64,000 bases of DNA from an uncultured Trueperaceae bacterium (GTDB taxonomy: Bacteria; Deinococcota; Deinococci; Deinococcales; Trueperaceae): the NCBI GenBank assembly GCA_937907415.1, contig CALCHY010000048.1, forward strand, positions 79,339 to 143,338, read 5' to 3'. The translations under genes were made by a program, and so were the position numbers. The number at the start of each line of letters is the position of its first letter. The first letter of the stretch is position 1. Below are positions 1-8,237 of the stretch, piece after piece. Under the pieces are notes generated by a model. It was not told the origin of the DNA. It saw only the letters and a list, made by a program, of their open reading frames with translations, and did not search any database.

Positions 1-1
1 C

Positions 2-472
2 GCGATTATTGGGGTGGTCGTCATCGGCCTCCTGAAAGCTCGCGCGGGTGGCGGCGGGTCTAGTGCCGCCTCCTTCCCGTACGTACGGCGCTCCGGCCTC
101 TTCTCGGAGGCTGAGGCGCGCTTCCTGCGGGTGCTGCGCCAGGCGGCGCCCGACATGGACGTGTTCGGGAAGGTGCGACTCGAGGACGTGATTGTGGCGA
201 AGCGCGGCTTGTCGAAGAGGGAGCGGGCGTCGGCGCGTGGCCGCATCAAGTCGCGGCACGTGGACTTCGTGCTCACCGACCCAGAGTCGACGCGAGTGCT
301 GCTGGTGGTGGAGTCGGATGACGCGAGCCACGCGAGCGAGCGAGCGAGGAAAGCGGATGCCTTTAAGGATGGGGCGTTGGCGGCGGCCGGAATCCCGCTC
401 TTGCGGGTGCGCGTGCGGGGCTCTTACGACGTTGAGGATCTGGCGCGGCGCGTGCGGGAGTCCATTGACTGA
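2..472 (+). CDS. DUF2726-like membrane-anchored protein, 5' end outside window
   Basis: The reading frame is open to the left window edge, so the N-terminus is missing. The visible start is hydrophobic (AIIGVVVIGLLKAR), consistent with the end of a membrane helix. After a Gly/Ser linker come the motif YVRRSGLFSEAEARFL and a core containing HVDFVL and LLVVESDD, the pattern of DUF2726 domains. DUF2726 is thought to be related to restriction-like nuclease folds, although activity is not established. The final residues PLLRVRVRGSYDVEDL fit the end of that domain. A GTG at 14 could serve as a start but would cut into the helix. Family call is fairly secure; function is not known. Confidence 0.65.
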   Translation, partial: AIIGVVVIGLLKARAGGGGSSAASFPYVRRSGLFSEAEARFLRVLRQAAPDMDVFGKVRLEDVIVAKRGLSKRERASARGRIKSRHVDFVLTDPESTRVLLVVESDDASHASERARKADAFKDGALAAAGIPLLRVRVRGSYDVEDLARRVRESID

Positions 473-543
473 CATCTTGCACCTATGGCCTTGGTGTTCG
501 GGCGGCTTCGAGGCAGGGCTGCGAGTGCAAGATGTTAGTTGAA
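465..543. repeat. Short inverted-repeat element (MITE-like or terminator)
   Basis: Left arm TTGACTGACATCTTGCAC (465-482) and right arm GTGCAAGATGTTAGTTGAA (525-543) are near-perfect inverted copies around a 42-bp centre. The left arm overlaps the stop region of the preceding gene. A second element at 1304-1442 has related arms, which suggests a mobile inverted-repeat family rather than only a terminator. No transposase is inside. Confidence 0.55.
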
Positions 544-674
544 GTGCTCGTTGATGCTGATCGCTTAGCCTAGGCTTCGCTTGACTGAGATGGCCAGAAT
601 GCGCGGCAAAGGTGTGGATTCACACGCGAAGGACTGTAAGCGATCTGTAAGAGCCCATCGCCCATGCTAAGGGC

Positions 675-1148
675 ATGTCAAAGTGTGTACGAATTGGGAT
701 TGTAGCAGCAGCGCTGTTTGTGTTTGCAACAGTGTTCGCGGCAAGGCCCATGAACTTTACCGATTCCGAGTATGAGGCCGTCGTTGATTTGTTCGTTGCT
801 ACTGCCGTGCACACCGAGGTCGATTGCAAGGATTGGTTGCGAGGCATGTATCGCGAATCTACTTTCGACGGCGAGACGTATGCATGCGCCTTTGCGGAAG
901 ATGAGGGAGTCGGTTCAAGCGTGCGCGTTGCAGAAGTCATTGCGTCAACGCTGCTTAGCCATGGGTTTAGGTCGGTGGTGGATGAATGCTATTCGGATTG
1001 GCGTCGTTGCTGGACAAGCACGGAGAGTGATACCACCGTGATTTCCCTGTATCGTCATTACCCAGAAGGACCTCGCGGCCTTATGGTGATAGTCGATCCG
1101 ACCGCGCTTGGCTACTTACTCCACGTGATTGCATATCCTATCGAATAG
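675..1148 (+). CDS. Secreted hypothetical protein
   Basis: 157 aa. The N-terminus CVRIGIVAAALFVFATVFAA is a clear signal peptide, so the product is exported. The mature part has four cysteines (around residues 51, 71, 104 and 112) that could form disulfides; no known family is recognised. The gene is less GC-rich than its neighbours and sits alone between two inverted-repeat elements that share arm sequences, so it may have arrived with them. Start chosen because it gives the complete signal peptide; no strong ribosome site is visible. Confidence 0.5.
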   Translation: MSKCVRIGIVAAALFVFATVFAARPMNFTDSEYEAVVDLFVATAVHTEVDCKDWLRGMYRESTFDGETYACAFAEDEGVGSSVRVAEVIASTLLSHGFRSVVDECYSDWRRCWTSTESDTTVISLYRHYPEGPRGLMVIVDPTALGYLLHVIAYPIE

Positions 1149-1676
1149 GGCTAGCCCGCTTTGTTTATTTGCGGCTTGTTGGCAGCAGTGTTTGGGAGTT
1201 TGAACGTCCAGTTTTTGGCTTTCCGGATGCCGACCGGAACCCGTCGTCGGTCGTTATGGGCCATTGTTGTAAGGCGGGTGACGCCGCCAGGAGGCTGGCA
1301 TTCGTTAACTGACGTCTTGCGCCCGGGGGCTGAGCGCCGGGTCACTGAAAAGGGGCGTGTGATCTCCCTCACTTGAGGGTGCTACGACCAATCACGTCCT
1401 GTTCTTATTCGGCGGGAACGTAGGTGCAACATGTCAGTTGACCCACCCGTGGCTGTGGGGGATGAGTCGGAGCCGATCGTGCCGGGCTGAGCTTCGGTCT
1501 TCCCTAGCGTTCCCTTCTCGGGGGCGGGCGTTCGCGCTCGCCCTCGCTTCGTTGGGGCAGGCTGACCCCGCGGCAAGAGCAACAAGGCGCCCGTGAGGCC
1601 AAGTCGCGTACGCTTGTTGGAAAGCAACAACTAGGAGGGGCGGACGAAGAGGTCAAACAAGTACGAGGACGAGTCG
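1149..1676. other. Long non-coding stretch with second inverted-repeat element
   Basis: No convincing gene is seen here; short frames on both strands have no protein-like composition. It holds an inverted-repeat element (1304-1442) and a small hairpin, TTGTTG (1614-1619) with CAACAA (1625-1630), just before a purine-rich stretch (AGGAGGGG, 1633-1640) that lies too far upstream to serve the GTG at 1677 directly. Confidence 0.5.
1304..1442. repeat. Inverted-repeat element related to the one at 465-543
   Basis: Arms GTTAACTGACGTCTTGCGCC (1304-1323) and GGTGCAACATGTCAGTTGAC (1423-1442) match in 16 of 20 positions when one is reversed. Both resemble the arms at 465 and 525 (core TGACATCTTGCAC). 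The 99-bp centre carries no gene. Either each pair bounds a small non-autonomous element, or the outermost arms bound one element of about 980 bp carrying the secreted-protein gene. Confidence 0.45.
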
Positions 1677-1928
1677 GTGCAGAACGTCATCGAGGAGTTG
1701 GTAGAAGAGGTCAAGGCGATGAAGTCGTTGGGGAGCCGGCTGGGCCTCACCGCCAAGGAGGCTGACGACACGTTCAAGGTCGACGAGATGCTCGATAACG
1801 AGCCGGACGACCACGCCGTGTTCCTCGCAGACATGGAAGAGGACACCAGCTCGGACTTCGACCCCGACGAGGAGTACGACGTGGACGCGGAAGAGCCTAC
1901 GGAGTTCGACTACAGCGACGATGAGTAG
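1677..1928 (+). CDS. Small highly acidic protein
   Basis: 83 aa, very rich in Asp and Glu, especially in the C-terminal half (SDFDPDEEYDVDAEEPTEFD). The GTG at 1677 is the first usable start after an in-frame TAG at 1632; a GAGGACGAG stretch just upstream can act as ribosome site. The N-terminal half is predicted helical. It is followed 11 bp later by another small gene in the same direction, so the two are probably co-transcribed. No family recognised; an anti-DNA mimic or partner-binding tail is possible but unsupported. Confidence 0.5.
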   Translation: MQNVIEELVEEVKAMKSLGSRLGLTAKEADDTFKVDEMLDNEPDDHAVFLADMEEDTSSDFDPDEEYDVDAEEPTEFDYSDDE

Positions 1929-1939
1929 GCGGCAAGTCG

Positions 1940-2215
1940 ATGACTGACGACCGGGATGAGCGGACGCGCCTGCTGGATCACGAGATCTGGGTTGCGACCA
2001 TGGAGGGGCAAACCCCGAATGAGGTGACGGGGTACAGCCGGTTCATGCTTCCAGGCGAGATCGCCGCAGCGTTCGGTTTGTCGCTCGCTTACTCGGTCGA
2101 AGAGCACCCCATCCTGCAGCGGTACGAAATCCAGGAGGTGGTGGACAGCATCGAGCGGACGTTGCGGTTCGAGTCGAACGCGCGCGGTACCGCAGCGGGG
2201 TCTACAGCAAACTGA
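1940..2215 (+). CDS. Small hypothetical protein
   Basis: 91 aa, ATG start just after the upstream acidic-protein gene, with a weak GGCAAG ribosome site. The sequence (HEIWVATMEGQTPNEVTGYS and PGEIAAAFGLSLAYSVEEH) is protein-like and soluble but matches no family I know. Its position in a two-gene unit with the acidic protein is the only functional hint. Confidence 0.45.
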   Translation: MTDDRDERTRLLDHEIWVATMEGQTPNEVTGYSRFMLPGEIAAAFGLSLAYSVEEHPILQRYEIQEVVDSIERTLRFESNARGTAAGSTAN

Positions 2216-2403
2216 CCTTTGTGTGTCTGGGGGCGCGGCGCGAGAGGCTTTGTAGGGCGTCGACGCTCCTGGCCCTGCGGGGGTCTCGGGCGCCTGGCGG
2301 TTCCTGGGCGCTCGTGGCTGGTTGTTCCGCTCTCGAGACACGCGTAAGAAGCGCGTGACCTGGGTGGGGGTACCCTAACGGGACCTATTCCCTTGGGGGT
2401 TCC

Positions 2404-4389
2404 ATGCATCTTCCTTTTCATCACTTGCGTCCTGTTCTTGTATTACTTGTGATTCTGGCGCTCGCCCTTGTGGCTTGCCAGCCTGCTGGCGGCACGGGCG
2501 GGTCGGCGCGAGCGACCAGCGTTACCGTCTCCCCTGCTTACCTCTCGTTCGACGGCACGTTGTCGGCGTCGATCAGCGTCACCGCTAACGGTAGTTGGAC
2601 GCTGGCGTCGGACGCGCCCTGGCTGAAGGTGAGCCGCGCCTCCGGCTCTACTGGCACGACGACAGTGACCGTGAGCGTCGATCGCGAAGGCCTATCGCCT
2701 CAGCAGTACGCCGGGGAACTGACGTTAGCCGGTTCGGGGGAGCTTGGCTCCGTGACGGTGAGCATGCGTTTCCCTACGGTCTCGGGCCAGCTATCGGACG
2801 CCGAGGGGCGGGTCACGGCGGGCTCGCTTGCCCCTGGTGTGGCGTTGGCTAGCGCGTCGGCTGAGGCGGCAGCGGCGGAGGTCGTTCACGGCGAGTATTT
2901 GGTGCTCTTGAGCGACGGGATGGCGCGGGTGCTTGAGGCGCGCGCCGCGGGTGTGTCGCTGCAGGTGGCCGAGCCGCGCTTGGCGACGTTCCAGGCGATG
3001 GCGTCGAGCCTCGCGGGCGATTACGGCTTGGCGGTGCGCGCGTCCGTGGTCGGCGCCGACTTGCCGGTGATGGTCGTGAAGGCCAGCGATGGTGAGGTCG
3101 CGAGCCTGGCGGCGGACGGGCGGGTGCGGCTGGTCGAGCCGAACCGGCGTTGGGTCGTGCCGCGCGTCGAGCCGGCCGCCATCGATGTCGGTTACGACTT
3201 CGGGTACCAGTGGCATTACGAGGACATCAACCTCGATGCGGCGTGGAGCTTCACAGAGGGCGATGCGAGGGTAGTGGTGGCGGTCATCGACGGCGGTTTC
3301 GCCACCTACCACAAGGACCTTCGGGACAACCTCCTTCCGGGGTACGACTTCGCGTTCATGGACCCCGACCCGAGCTCCACCACCATCTGCCTGGAGCACG
3401 GGACGCACGTAGCTGGCACCGTGGCGGCTACGTGGAACTCCACCTACAACGTAATCGGTGTGGCGCCGGGCGTGAAGGTGCGGCCGGTGCGGGTCGGTTA
3501 CGAGTCGGGCGGGGACTGCGAGATGGACATGGCGGCGATCATCAACGGCATGGGTTACGCCGCCGGCTACAAGGTCGAGGGCGCGCCGCAGATCCCGCCG
3601 GTGGACGTGATCAACATAAGCCTGGGTGGTTATGGGTACTCGGAGATCCTCGAGACCGCGGTCGGGCTGGTGCTCGAGGCGGGCGTGAGCATCGTGGCTG
3701 CTGCCGGCAACGACGGCGTTGACACCGTCATGTATCCGGCGGCCTACGGCGGCGTGATCGGCGTGTCCGCCACGGACCCCAATGAGCAGCTCGCGTACTA
3801 CAGCAACGGTGGCCAGGAGATCGACGTGGCCGCTCCGGGTGGTGATATGCGCTACGACCTGGACGGTGATGGGTTCGTCGACGGCGTCCTGAGCCTCGGG
3901 TGGAACTTCGGGCCCAACACCGAAAACTGGGTGTTTTCGCAGGGCACGAGTATGGCGAGCCCGCACGTGGCGGGGGTGGTGGCACTGATGAAGAGCGTGA
4001 ATCCCGACCTGGATCCGGCGACGATCGTGTTCCTGCTGCGCTCGAGCGCGCGGGACCTGGGTTTGTCGGGCCCTGACACCTTCTACGGGTGGGGCATGGT
4101 GGATGCGGGCGCGGCCGTCAAGATGGCGCGCGAGGCTTCGAGGGCGCGGTTCAGCGAGGTCATCGTGAGGTTGCGCAACGGCGCGACCATGGTGGCGTCG
4201 GCGAACGCGAGCGCGACGGGTGCGTTCAGCCTCGGACAGGTGCCGGCCGGGTCGTACACGCTGGAGGCGGGCACCGACCGTGACGGTGACGGGCTCATCG
4301 ACGACCTTGGGGAGTTCTACGCGAGCACACCGGTGACGGTCGCGTACGCGGGTGACGTGGTCAGGAACCTGGGCGTGGAGTTGCGTTAG
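2404..4389 (+). CDS. Secreted BACON-subtilisin (S8) lipoprotein
   Basis: 661 aa serine protease, exported and lipid-anchored: the signal segment ends in a lipobox (LALVAC, about residues 20-25). Next comes a BACON domain (about 38-105; WLKVS, GTTTVTVSVD), then an inhibitor-I9-like propeptide (about 155-245; EYLVLLSD), and the S8 catalytic domain (about 265-575). The triad is visible: Asp296 in AVIDGG, His332 in EHGTHVAGT and Ser516 in GTSMASPHVAG. The C-terminus (about 585-661) resembles a carboxypeptidase-regulatory-like beta sandwich (GAFSLGQVPAGSYTLEA). BACON domains are thought to bind carbohydrate or mucin, so a surface-attached protease is likely. ATG at 2404 follows GGGGGTTCC. The gene stands alone and converges on the helicase gene. 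Confidence 0.9.
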   Translation: MHLPFHHLRPVLVLLVILALALVACQPAGGTGGSARATSVTVSPAYLSFDGTLSASISVTANGSWTLASDAPWLKVSRASGSTGTTTVTVSVDREGLSPQQYAGELTLAGSGELGSVTVSMRFPTVSGQLSDAEGRVTAGSLAPGVALASASAEAAAAEVVHGEYLVLLSDGMARVLEARAAGVSLQVAEPRLATFQAMASSLAGDYGLAVRASVVGADLPVMVVKASDGEVASLAADGRVRLVEPNRRWVVPRVEPAAIDVGYDFGYQWHYEDINLDAAWSFTEGDARVVVAVIDGGFATYHKDLRDNLLPGYDFAFMDPDPSSTTICLEHGTHVAGTVAATWNSTYNVIGVAPGVKVRPVRVGYESGGDCEMDMAAIINGMGYAAGYKVEGAPQIPPVDVINISLGGYGYSEILETAVGLVLEAGVSIVAAAGNDGVDTVMYPAAYGGVIGVSATDPNEQLAYYSNGGQEIDVAAPGGDMRYDLDGDGFVDGVLSLGWNFGPNTENWVFSQGTSMASPHVAGVVALMKSVNPDLDPATIVFLLRSSARDLGLSGPDTFYGWGMVDAGAAVKMAREASRARFSEVIVRLRNGATMVASANASATGAFSLGQVPAGSYTLEAGTDRDGDGLIDDLGEFYASTPVTVAYAGDVVRNLGVELR

Positions 4390-4417
4390 GGCGCCGGAAT
4401 CGAACTGGTTGGTCTAC

Positions 4418-4440
4418 GCCGCGCCCACTCCGGGCGCGGC
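4418..4440. terminator. Hairpin between convergent genes
   Basis: GCCGCGCCC, loop ACTCC, GGGCGCGGC: a perfect 9-bp stem between the protease gene (+) and the helicase gene (-). The plus side is followed by ACTTTCG, so it may end transcription from the protease gene; the minus side lacks a T run. Confidence 0.65.
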
Positions 4441-4454
4441 ACTTTCGTCTGGAG

Positions 4455-6332
4455 TTACGCGGCTTTAGCCTTGGCGGGGGCCAGGCGCTCAAGGAAGCGG
4501 CTGATCTCCTGCTCGTCCTCTTGGCCGGGCGCGGCTGCGGTTGGGTAGGTGATGAGGAGTGTTTCGCGCGCGCGGGTGATGGCGACGTAAGTGAGGCGGC
4601 GTTCTTCGTTGAGGCCTTCGGGGCCGCCTTCGTTGACGACGCGGTAGTGCGGGAGGCTGCTGTCGTTGGCGCCGATGATGACCAGGTTGTCCCACTCGAG
4701 CCCCTTGGCGGCGTGCACCGTCGAGAGGGTGACGGCTTCCGTGATGGACTGGTCGTCGGGGTTGCTGTCGAGCATGAGGTCGCTGATGAGGAGGCCTATG
4801 TCTTGGTACTGGCTGGCGATCTCTTGGAAGGCGGTGAGGTCGCGGCGGCGCTGCTCTGGATCGTCGTAGAGGCGGTCCATGATGGGCAGGTAGTAGTCGA
4901 TGGTTACTTGGATGACCTCTTGGGTGGTTCCGCAGCGCCAGCTGTGACTAATCAGGTTGGCGATAGCGTGGAGGCTTTCGCGTTGGTTGGCGCGGGCGGT
5001 GCCTGCAAGTTCGTCTAGTTCCTCGGCCGCGTTGAAGCTCAGGTGTTCGCTGATCTTGTCGGCCGTGGCGGGGCCGATGCCGGGGTGGAGGGTGAGTACG
5101 CGCGCTGTGGCCAGGCGGTCTTCGGGGTTGAGGATCATGCGGAGGAACGCGAGGGTGTCGCGGATGTGGGCGGTGCTGGTGAGGCTGCTGCCGCCGAAGG
5201 TGCGGAACGGGATGCCTTCGCGCAGCAGGGCGGCTTGTAGGGGGATGTTGAGGTAGCTGCTGCGGTAGAGCACCGCGATCTCGGTGGGGGAAGCGCCGGT
5301 GTCGAGGAGCTTCTGGATGTGGCGCGTGACGTAGGCGGCTTCTTCGTGGGCGTTCTTGAACGGGAGGGCCATGGGGGGAAGCCCGCCGGGCCTAGTGTCG
5401 GTCTTGAGGACCTTCTTGTGCTTGTGGGGCATCTGCGCGAGCACGTCGTTGGCCAGGTCGAGGATGGCTTGGTTGCTGCGGTAGTTGGTGTTGAGGTTCT
5501 CGATGGTCATGTCCTGCTGGTCGAGGACGTGCTTGAGGTTCCCGTAGTGAGCGCCGCGGAAGGCGTAGATGGCCTGGTCTTGGTCAGCGACGATGGTGAC
5601 TTCGCGGTGCGGCGCGAGCAGCCAGGTTATGGCGCCCTGGAGGCGGTTTGTGTCCTGGTACTCGTCGACTAGCAAGTGCGAAAAGCGGTCGGTGATGGTG
5701 GGCGCGATGTTGGGGTCGCGGAGGGCCTTGTGCAGCACGATGAGGAGGTCGTCGAAGTCGACGAGGTGTTGTTCGCGCTTGCGGCGCCGGTAGAGTTCGC
5801 GGATGTCGCTGATCTCGTCGAGCCTATCGAGGAGGTCGGGGTAGTCGGCCCCGGTGGCGTCCTCGAGCGTGAGGCTGCGGTTGATGGTGGCTGAGTGGAT
5901 GGCGAGGAGTACCTTGCCGGGGATGGATTTGGTGCGGGTGTTGCGCTCCTTCGCGAGTTGGTTGAGGAGGCGCTTGGCGTCGTCTTGGTCGATGACGGTG
6001 GGGGCGCGCTCGAGGCCGAGGTCGGGGTAGATCTGCCGCAGGAGGGTGAAGGCGAAGCCGTGGTAGGTGGTGGCGGTGATGTTGGCGGCGTGGGGGGTGG
6101 CTTGCTCGAGGCGTTCGCGCATCTCGGTGGCGGCGCGTTTGGTGAAGGTGAGGAGGAGGATGCGTTCGGGGGGGATACCTCGGTTGAGGAGGACGCGCAC
6201 GCGGCGTTCGATGACGCGGGTCTTGCCGGAGCCGGCGCCGGCCAGGACGCAAAGGGGGCCGCCGTCGTGGTTGGCGGCGGCCATCTGTTCTGGGTTGAGT
6301 CCCTCGAGGGGGTCGCGACTGTTGGTGAGCAT
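4455..6332 (-). CDS. UvrD/PcrA-type SF1A helicase
   Basis: 625 aa, 3'-5' DNA helicase family used in repair, recombination and plasmid replication. The Q motif (LNPEQMAAA), Walker A AGAGSGKT (31-38), motif Ia (LTFTKRAATEM), Walker B (LLVDEYQDT, near 220), motif III (DQDQAIYAFRGA), motif IV region (LNTNYRS) and motifs V/VI (TVHAAKGLEWD, VAITRARE) are all present. Length is a little shorter than chromosomal PcrA (about 720 aa), and the C-terminal RNA-polymerase-binding region is absent. ATG at 6332 follows AGGAAGGACACCAGC. It lies 13 bp after the VWA gene and is probably co-transcribed with it and with the MoxR gene. Plasmid-borne copy of a housekeeping family. Confidence 0.92.
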   Translation of the reverse strand: MLTNSRDPLEGLNPEQMAAANHDGGPLCVLAGAGSGKTRVIERRVRVLLNRGIPPERILLLTFTKRAATEMRERLEQATPHAANITATTYHGFAFTLLRQIYPDLGLERAPTVIDQDDAKRLLNQLAKERNTRTKSIPGKVLLAIHSATINRSLTLEDATGADYPDLLDRLDEISDIRELYRRRKREQHLVDFDDLLIVLHKALRDPNIAPTITDRFSHLLVDEYQDTNRLQGAITWLLAPHREVTIVADQDQAIYAFRGAHYGNLKHVLDQQDMTIENLNTNYRSNQAILDLANDVLAQMPHKHKKVLKTDTRPGGLPPMALPFKNAHEEAAYVTRHIQKLLDTGASPTEIAVLYRSSYLNIPLQAALLREGIPFRTFGGSSLTSTAHIRDTLAFLRMILNPEDRLATARVLTLHPGIGPATADKISEHLSFNAAEELDELAGTARANQRESLHAIANLISHSWRCGTTQEVIQVTIDYYLPIMDRLYDDPEQRRRDLTAFQEIASQYQDIGLLISDLMLDSNPDDQSITEAVTLSTVHAAKGLEWDNLVIIGANDSSLPHYRVVNEGGPEGLNEERRLTYVAITRARETLLITYPTAAAPGQEDEQEISRFLERLAPAKAKAA

Positions 6333-6345
6333 GCTGGTGTCCTTC

Positions 6346-8220
6346 CTAGAAGTGGAGGTTGGCGCTTACCCAGCTCTTGAGTTTGCTCGCGAGCTCGTCG
6401 GCGCTTTTGGCTTCGAGGGCGCGGCCGAAGGCGTGGTCGAACTGGGTTCGTCTCGAGCCGGGGCCGATGAGGATGGGGAGGATGAACGTGTCGGGGTGTT
6501 CTTTGGTGAGCTTGTGGCACTGGTCTGCGTCGCGGCCGTCTATCTGGCCGTCGCAGTAGATGACGATCACGTGCCGCTTGCGGCTTGGGTGCTTGAGGGC
6601 TAGGGCGGTGCGGAGGGCGGGCGCGAGGCTGGTGCCTCCGCCACTGCTGATGCCGCCGATCTTCCCTCTTGCTTTCTCGGGGTCATCGTGGGCGGTGGTG
6701 AGGAGCCTGTGAGTACTGCCGAAGGTGATGACGTTGAGGGGCGTGCGGGCGAGTTCGCAGGCGCGTTGGAGCATCATGGTGGCGCGTAGGGCGTGGTACT
6801 GGGCGTCTGTGGGGCGGTGGTGCCCCATGCTGCCGCTGTTGTCGTGCAGGAGCGTGATGCGGGGGAGTTCCTTCTTGCCCTTGTGGTGCTTGTAGCGGAA
6901 CTGGCGCTGCGCGCCGGTGGCGTACCGGCCGTAGTCGAAGCGGCCGCGGGATTCGTGGGATACGCGAAGGTTGGGGGCGTCGGGTAGCGCGAGGGCGGTT
7001 GCCAGGTCGCGACTGTGGCCTTCTACGTCGGTGAGGATCTCGCGCGCGCGGACGTGGTCGGGTTCTTCGGGTAGGACTTCGGGGGCGGCGGGTTCATAGC
7101 CGGGGTAGGCGACGCCTTCGCCGCCTGCGGCGCCGTCGCTGCCCGCGCCTTCGTCGTCCGCGCCGAACGGGTCGCCGTCGTCGTTCTCGTTGCCTTTGCC
7201 CTGGCCGTCGCCTTCCCCGCTGGCGCCTTCAGCGTCGCGGCTACTGTCCCCGTCGGCGTTGTCTTCGCTGCCCTGGTCGTCGCTGCTCTCGTCGCCTTGG
7301 TTCTCGTCTTGGGCGTCGGCATGGTCGCCTCCGGCGCCGTCAGCTTCGTCCTGGTTCTCGGCCTCGTCGCCTTGGCCGCCGCTCTTGCTGGCGTCCTGCT
7401 GGTCGTCCTGGGCCTGGTCGTCCCCCTTGCCGCCGCCGTTACTGTCGGCTTGGTCGTTGTCGTCGTGCTGGCGGTTCTTCTTGCCCTTCCCCTTGCTCTT
7501 GCCCTTGCCGGGCTCGGGGTCGGGGCAGGTGACGAGGGGGCCGTTCATGATGTAGGGCGCCTGCGCCTGCTCGGTGAGCCGGAGCTCCTCAAGGATGCGT
7601 TTGGCGTGCTCCTCGACCACGTCGGGGTCGCTCTCGGCCCAGGCTGCCTCAACGTGCGGCAGGACGCGCGCCCACGTTTCCTGGTCGTTGCACTGCCAGC
7701 GGAGGCTGGGGTGGTCGTGCGCCCAGCGCCACATGAGGACGCCCTCGAGGGGGGTGAACTGCAGCTTGTCCCAGGAGCGGGTCAGGTGGATGTCGCCGAT
7801 GTGAGTGAAGATTACGGCGAGGTCGGGGTGCGCTTCGCTCATGAGGCGTTCGATGCGTTCGTCCTCGATCGAGTTCCAGATCTGCCCGAGCATCATGCTG
7901 GCGGGCTTCTCGCTGCTGAAGCGCACGTGGGCGGCTTCGTGCGCGAGGTAGCCCTTCATGCTGGCGATGATGTGATCGCGCATGCGGGCGGGGCTGTGCC
8001 TGACGGCGCGCACGAGCTGGAGAGGGGCGGTGGCGAAGTCGGGGTTGAGGCGCACGATTCGCCCCTTGGGGTCGACGCTGGCGATCATGCCCTCGGCGAG
8101 CTCGAGGCGCAGGGCGTAGTTGCCGCGCCGCGAGTAGTAGCGGAAGAGGGTGTTGGCGTACTTGACCCACTCGAAGCGCTTATGCCACTTCTCGGGTTTG
8201 CTGGGTGGGATGGTGATCAT
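6346..8220 (-). CDS. VWA-domain protein with HExxH metallopeptidase-like N-terminus (CobT-like)
   Basis: 624 aa. The N-terminal part contains HEAAH (94-98) in the setting KGYLAHEAAHVRFSSE, a zinc-peptidase-like signature. A long acidic Gln/Gly/Asp-rich linker spans about 238-370. The C-terminal von Willebrand A domain carries the MIDAS motif DNSGSM and the downstream FGSTH and SSGGGTSLAP segments. This architecture matches the CobT-like proteins that pair with MoxR/CobS AAA+ ATPases, in which the VWA protein acts as adaptor to the ATPase ring; the real client is unknown. It lies 17 bp downstream of the MoxR gene and starts after GAGGAGGGAACGGCC. No cobalamin genes are near, so cobaltochelatase is unlikely. 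Confidence 0.8.
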   Translation of the reverse strand: MITIPPSKPEKWHKRFEWVKYANTLFRYYSRRGNYALRLELAEGMIASVDPKGRIVRLNPDFATAPLQLVRAVRHSPARMRDHIIASMKGYLAHEAAHVRFSSEKPASMMLGQIWNSIEDERIERLMSEAHPDLAVIFTHIGDIHLTRSWDKLQFTPLEGVLMWRWAHDHPSLRWQCNDQETWARVLPHVEAAWAESDPDVVEEHAKRILEELRLTEQAQAPYIMNGPLVTCPDPEPGKGKSKGKGKKNRQHDDNDQADSNGGGKGDDQAQDDQQDASKSGGQGDEAENQDEADGAGGDHADAQDENQGDESSDDQGSEDNADGDSSRDAEGASGEGDGQGKGNENDDGDPFGADDEGAGSDGAAGGEGVAYPGYEPAAPEVLPEEPDHVRAREILTDVEGHSRDLATALALPDAPNLRVSHESRGRFDYGRYATGAQRQFRYKHHKGKKELPRITLLHDNSGSMGHHRPTDAQYHALRATMMLQRACELARTPLNVITFGSTHRLLTTAHDDPEKARGKIGGISSGGGTSLAPALRTALALKHPSRKRHVIVIYCDGQIDGRDADQCHKLTKEHPDTFILPILIGPGSRRTQFDHAFGRALEAKSADELASKLKSWVSANLHF

Positions 8221-8237
8221 GGCCGTTCCCTCCTCTC

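Noticed and set aside
1161..1376. 71-aa plus-strand frame between the inverted-repeat elements
   Set aside because: No ribosome site and it runs through the inverted-repeat arm; composition not convincing.
2791..3966. 391-aa minus-strand frame opposite the subtilase
   Set aside because: His/Arg-rich composition typical of antisense translation; the subtilase is certain.
6346..8220. Cobaltochelatase CobT
   Set aside because: No cobalamin biosynthesis genes nearby and an HExxH motif not expected in CobT.
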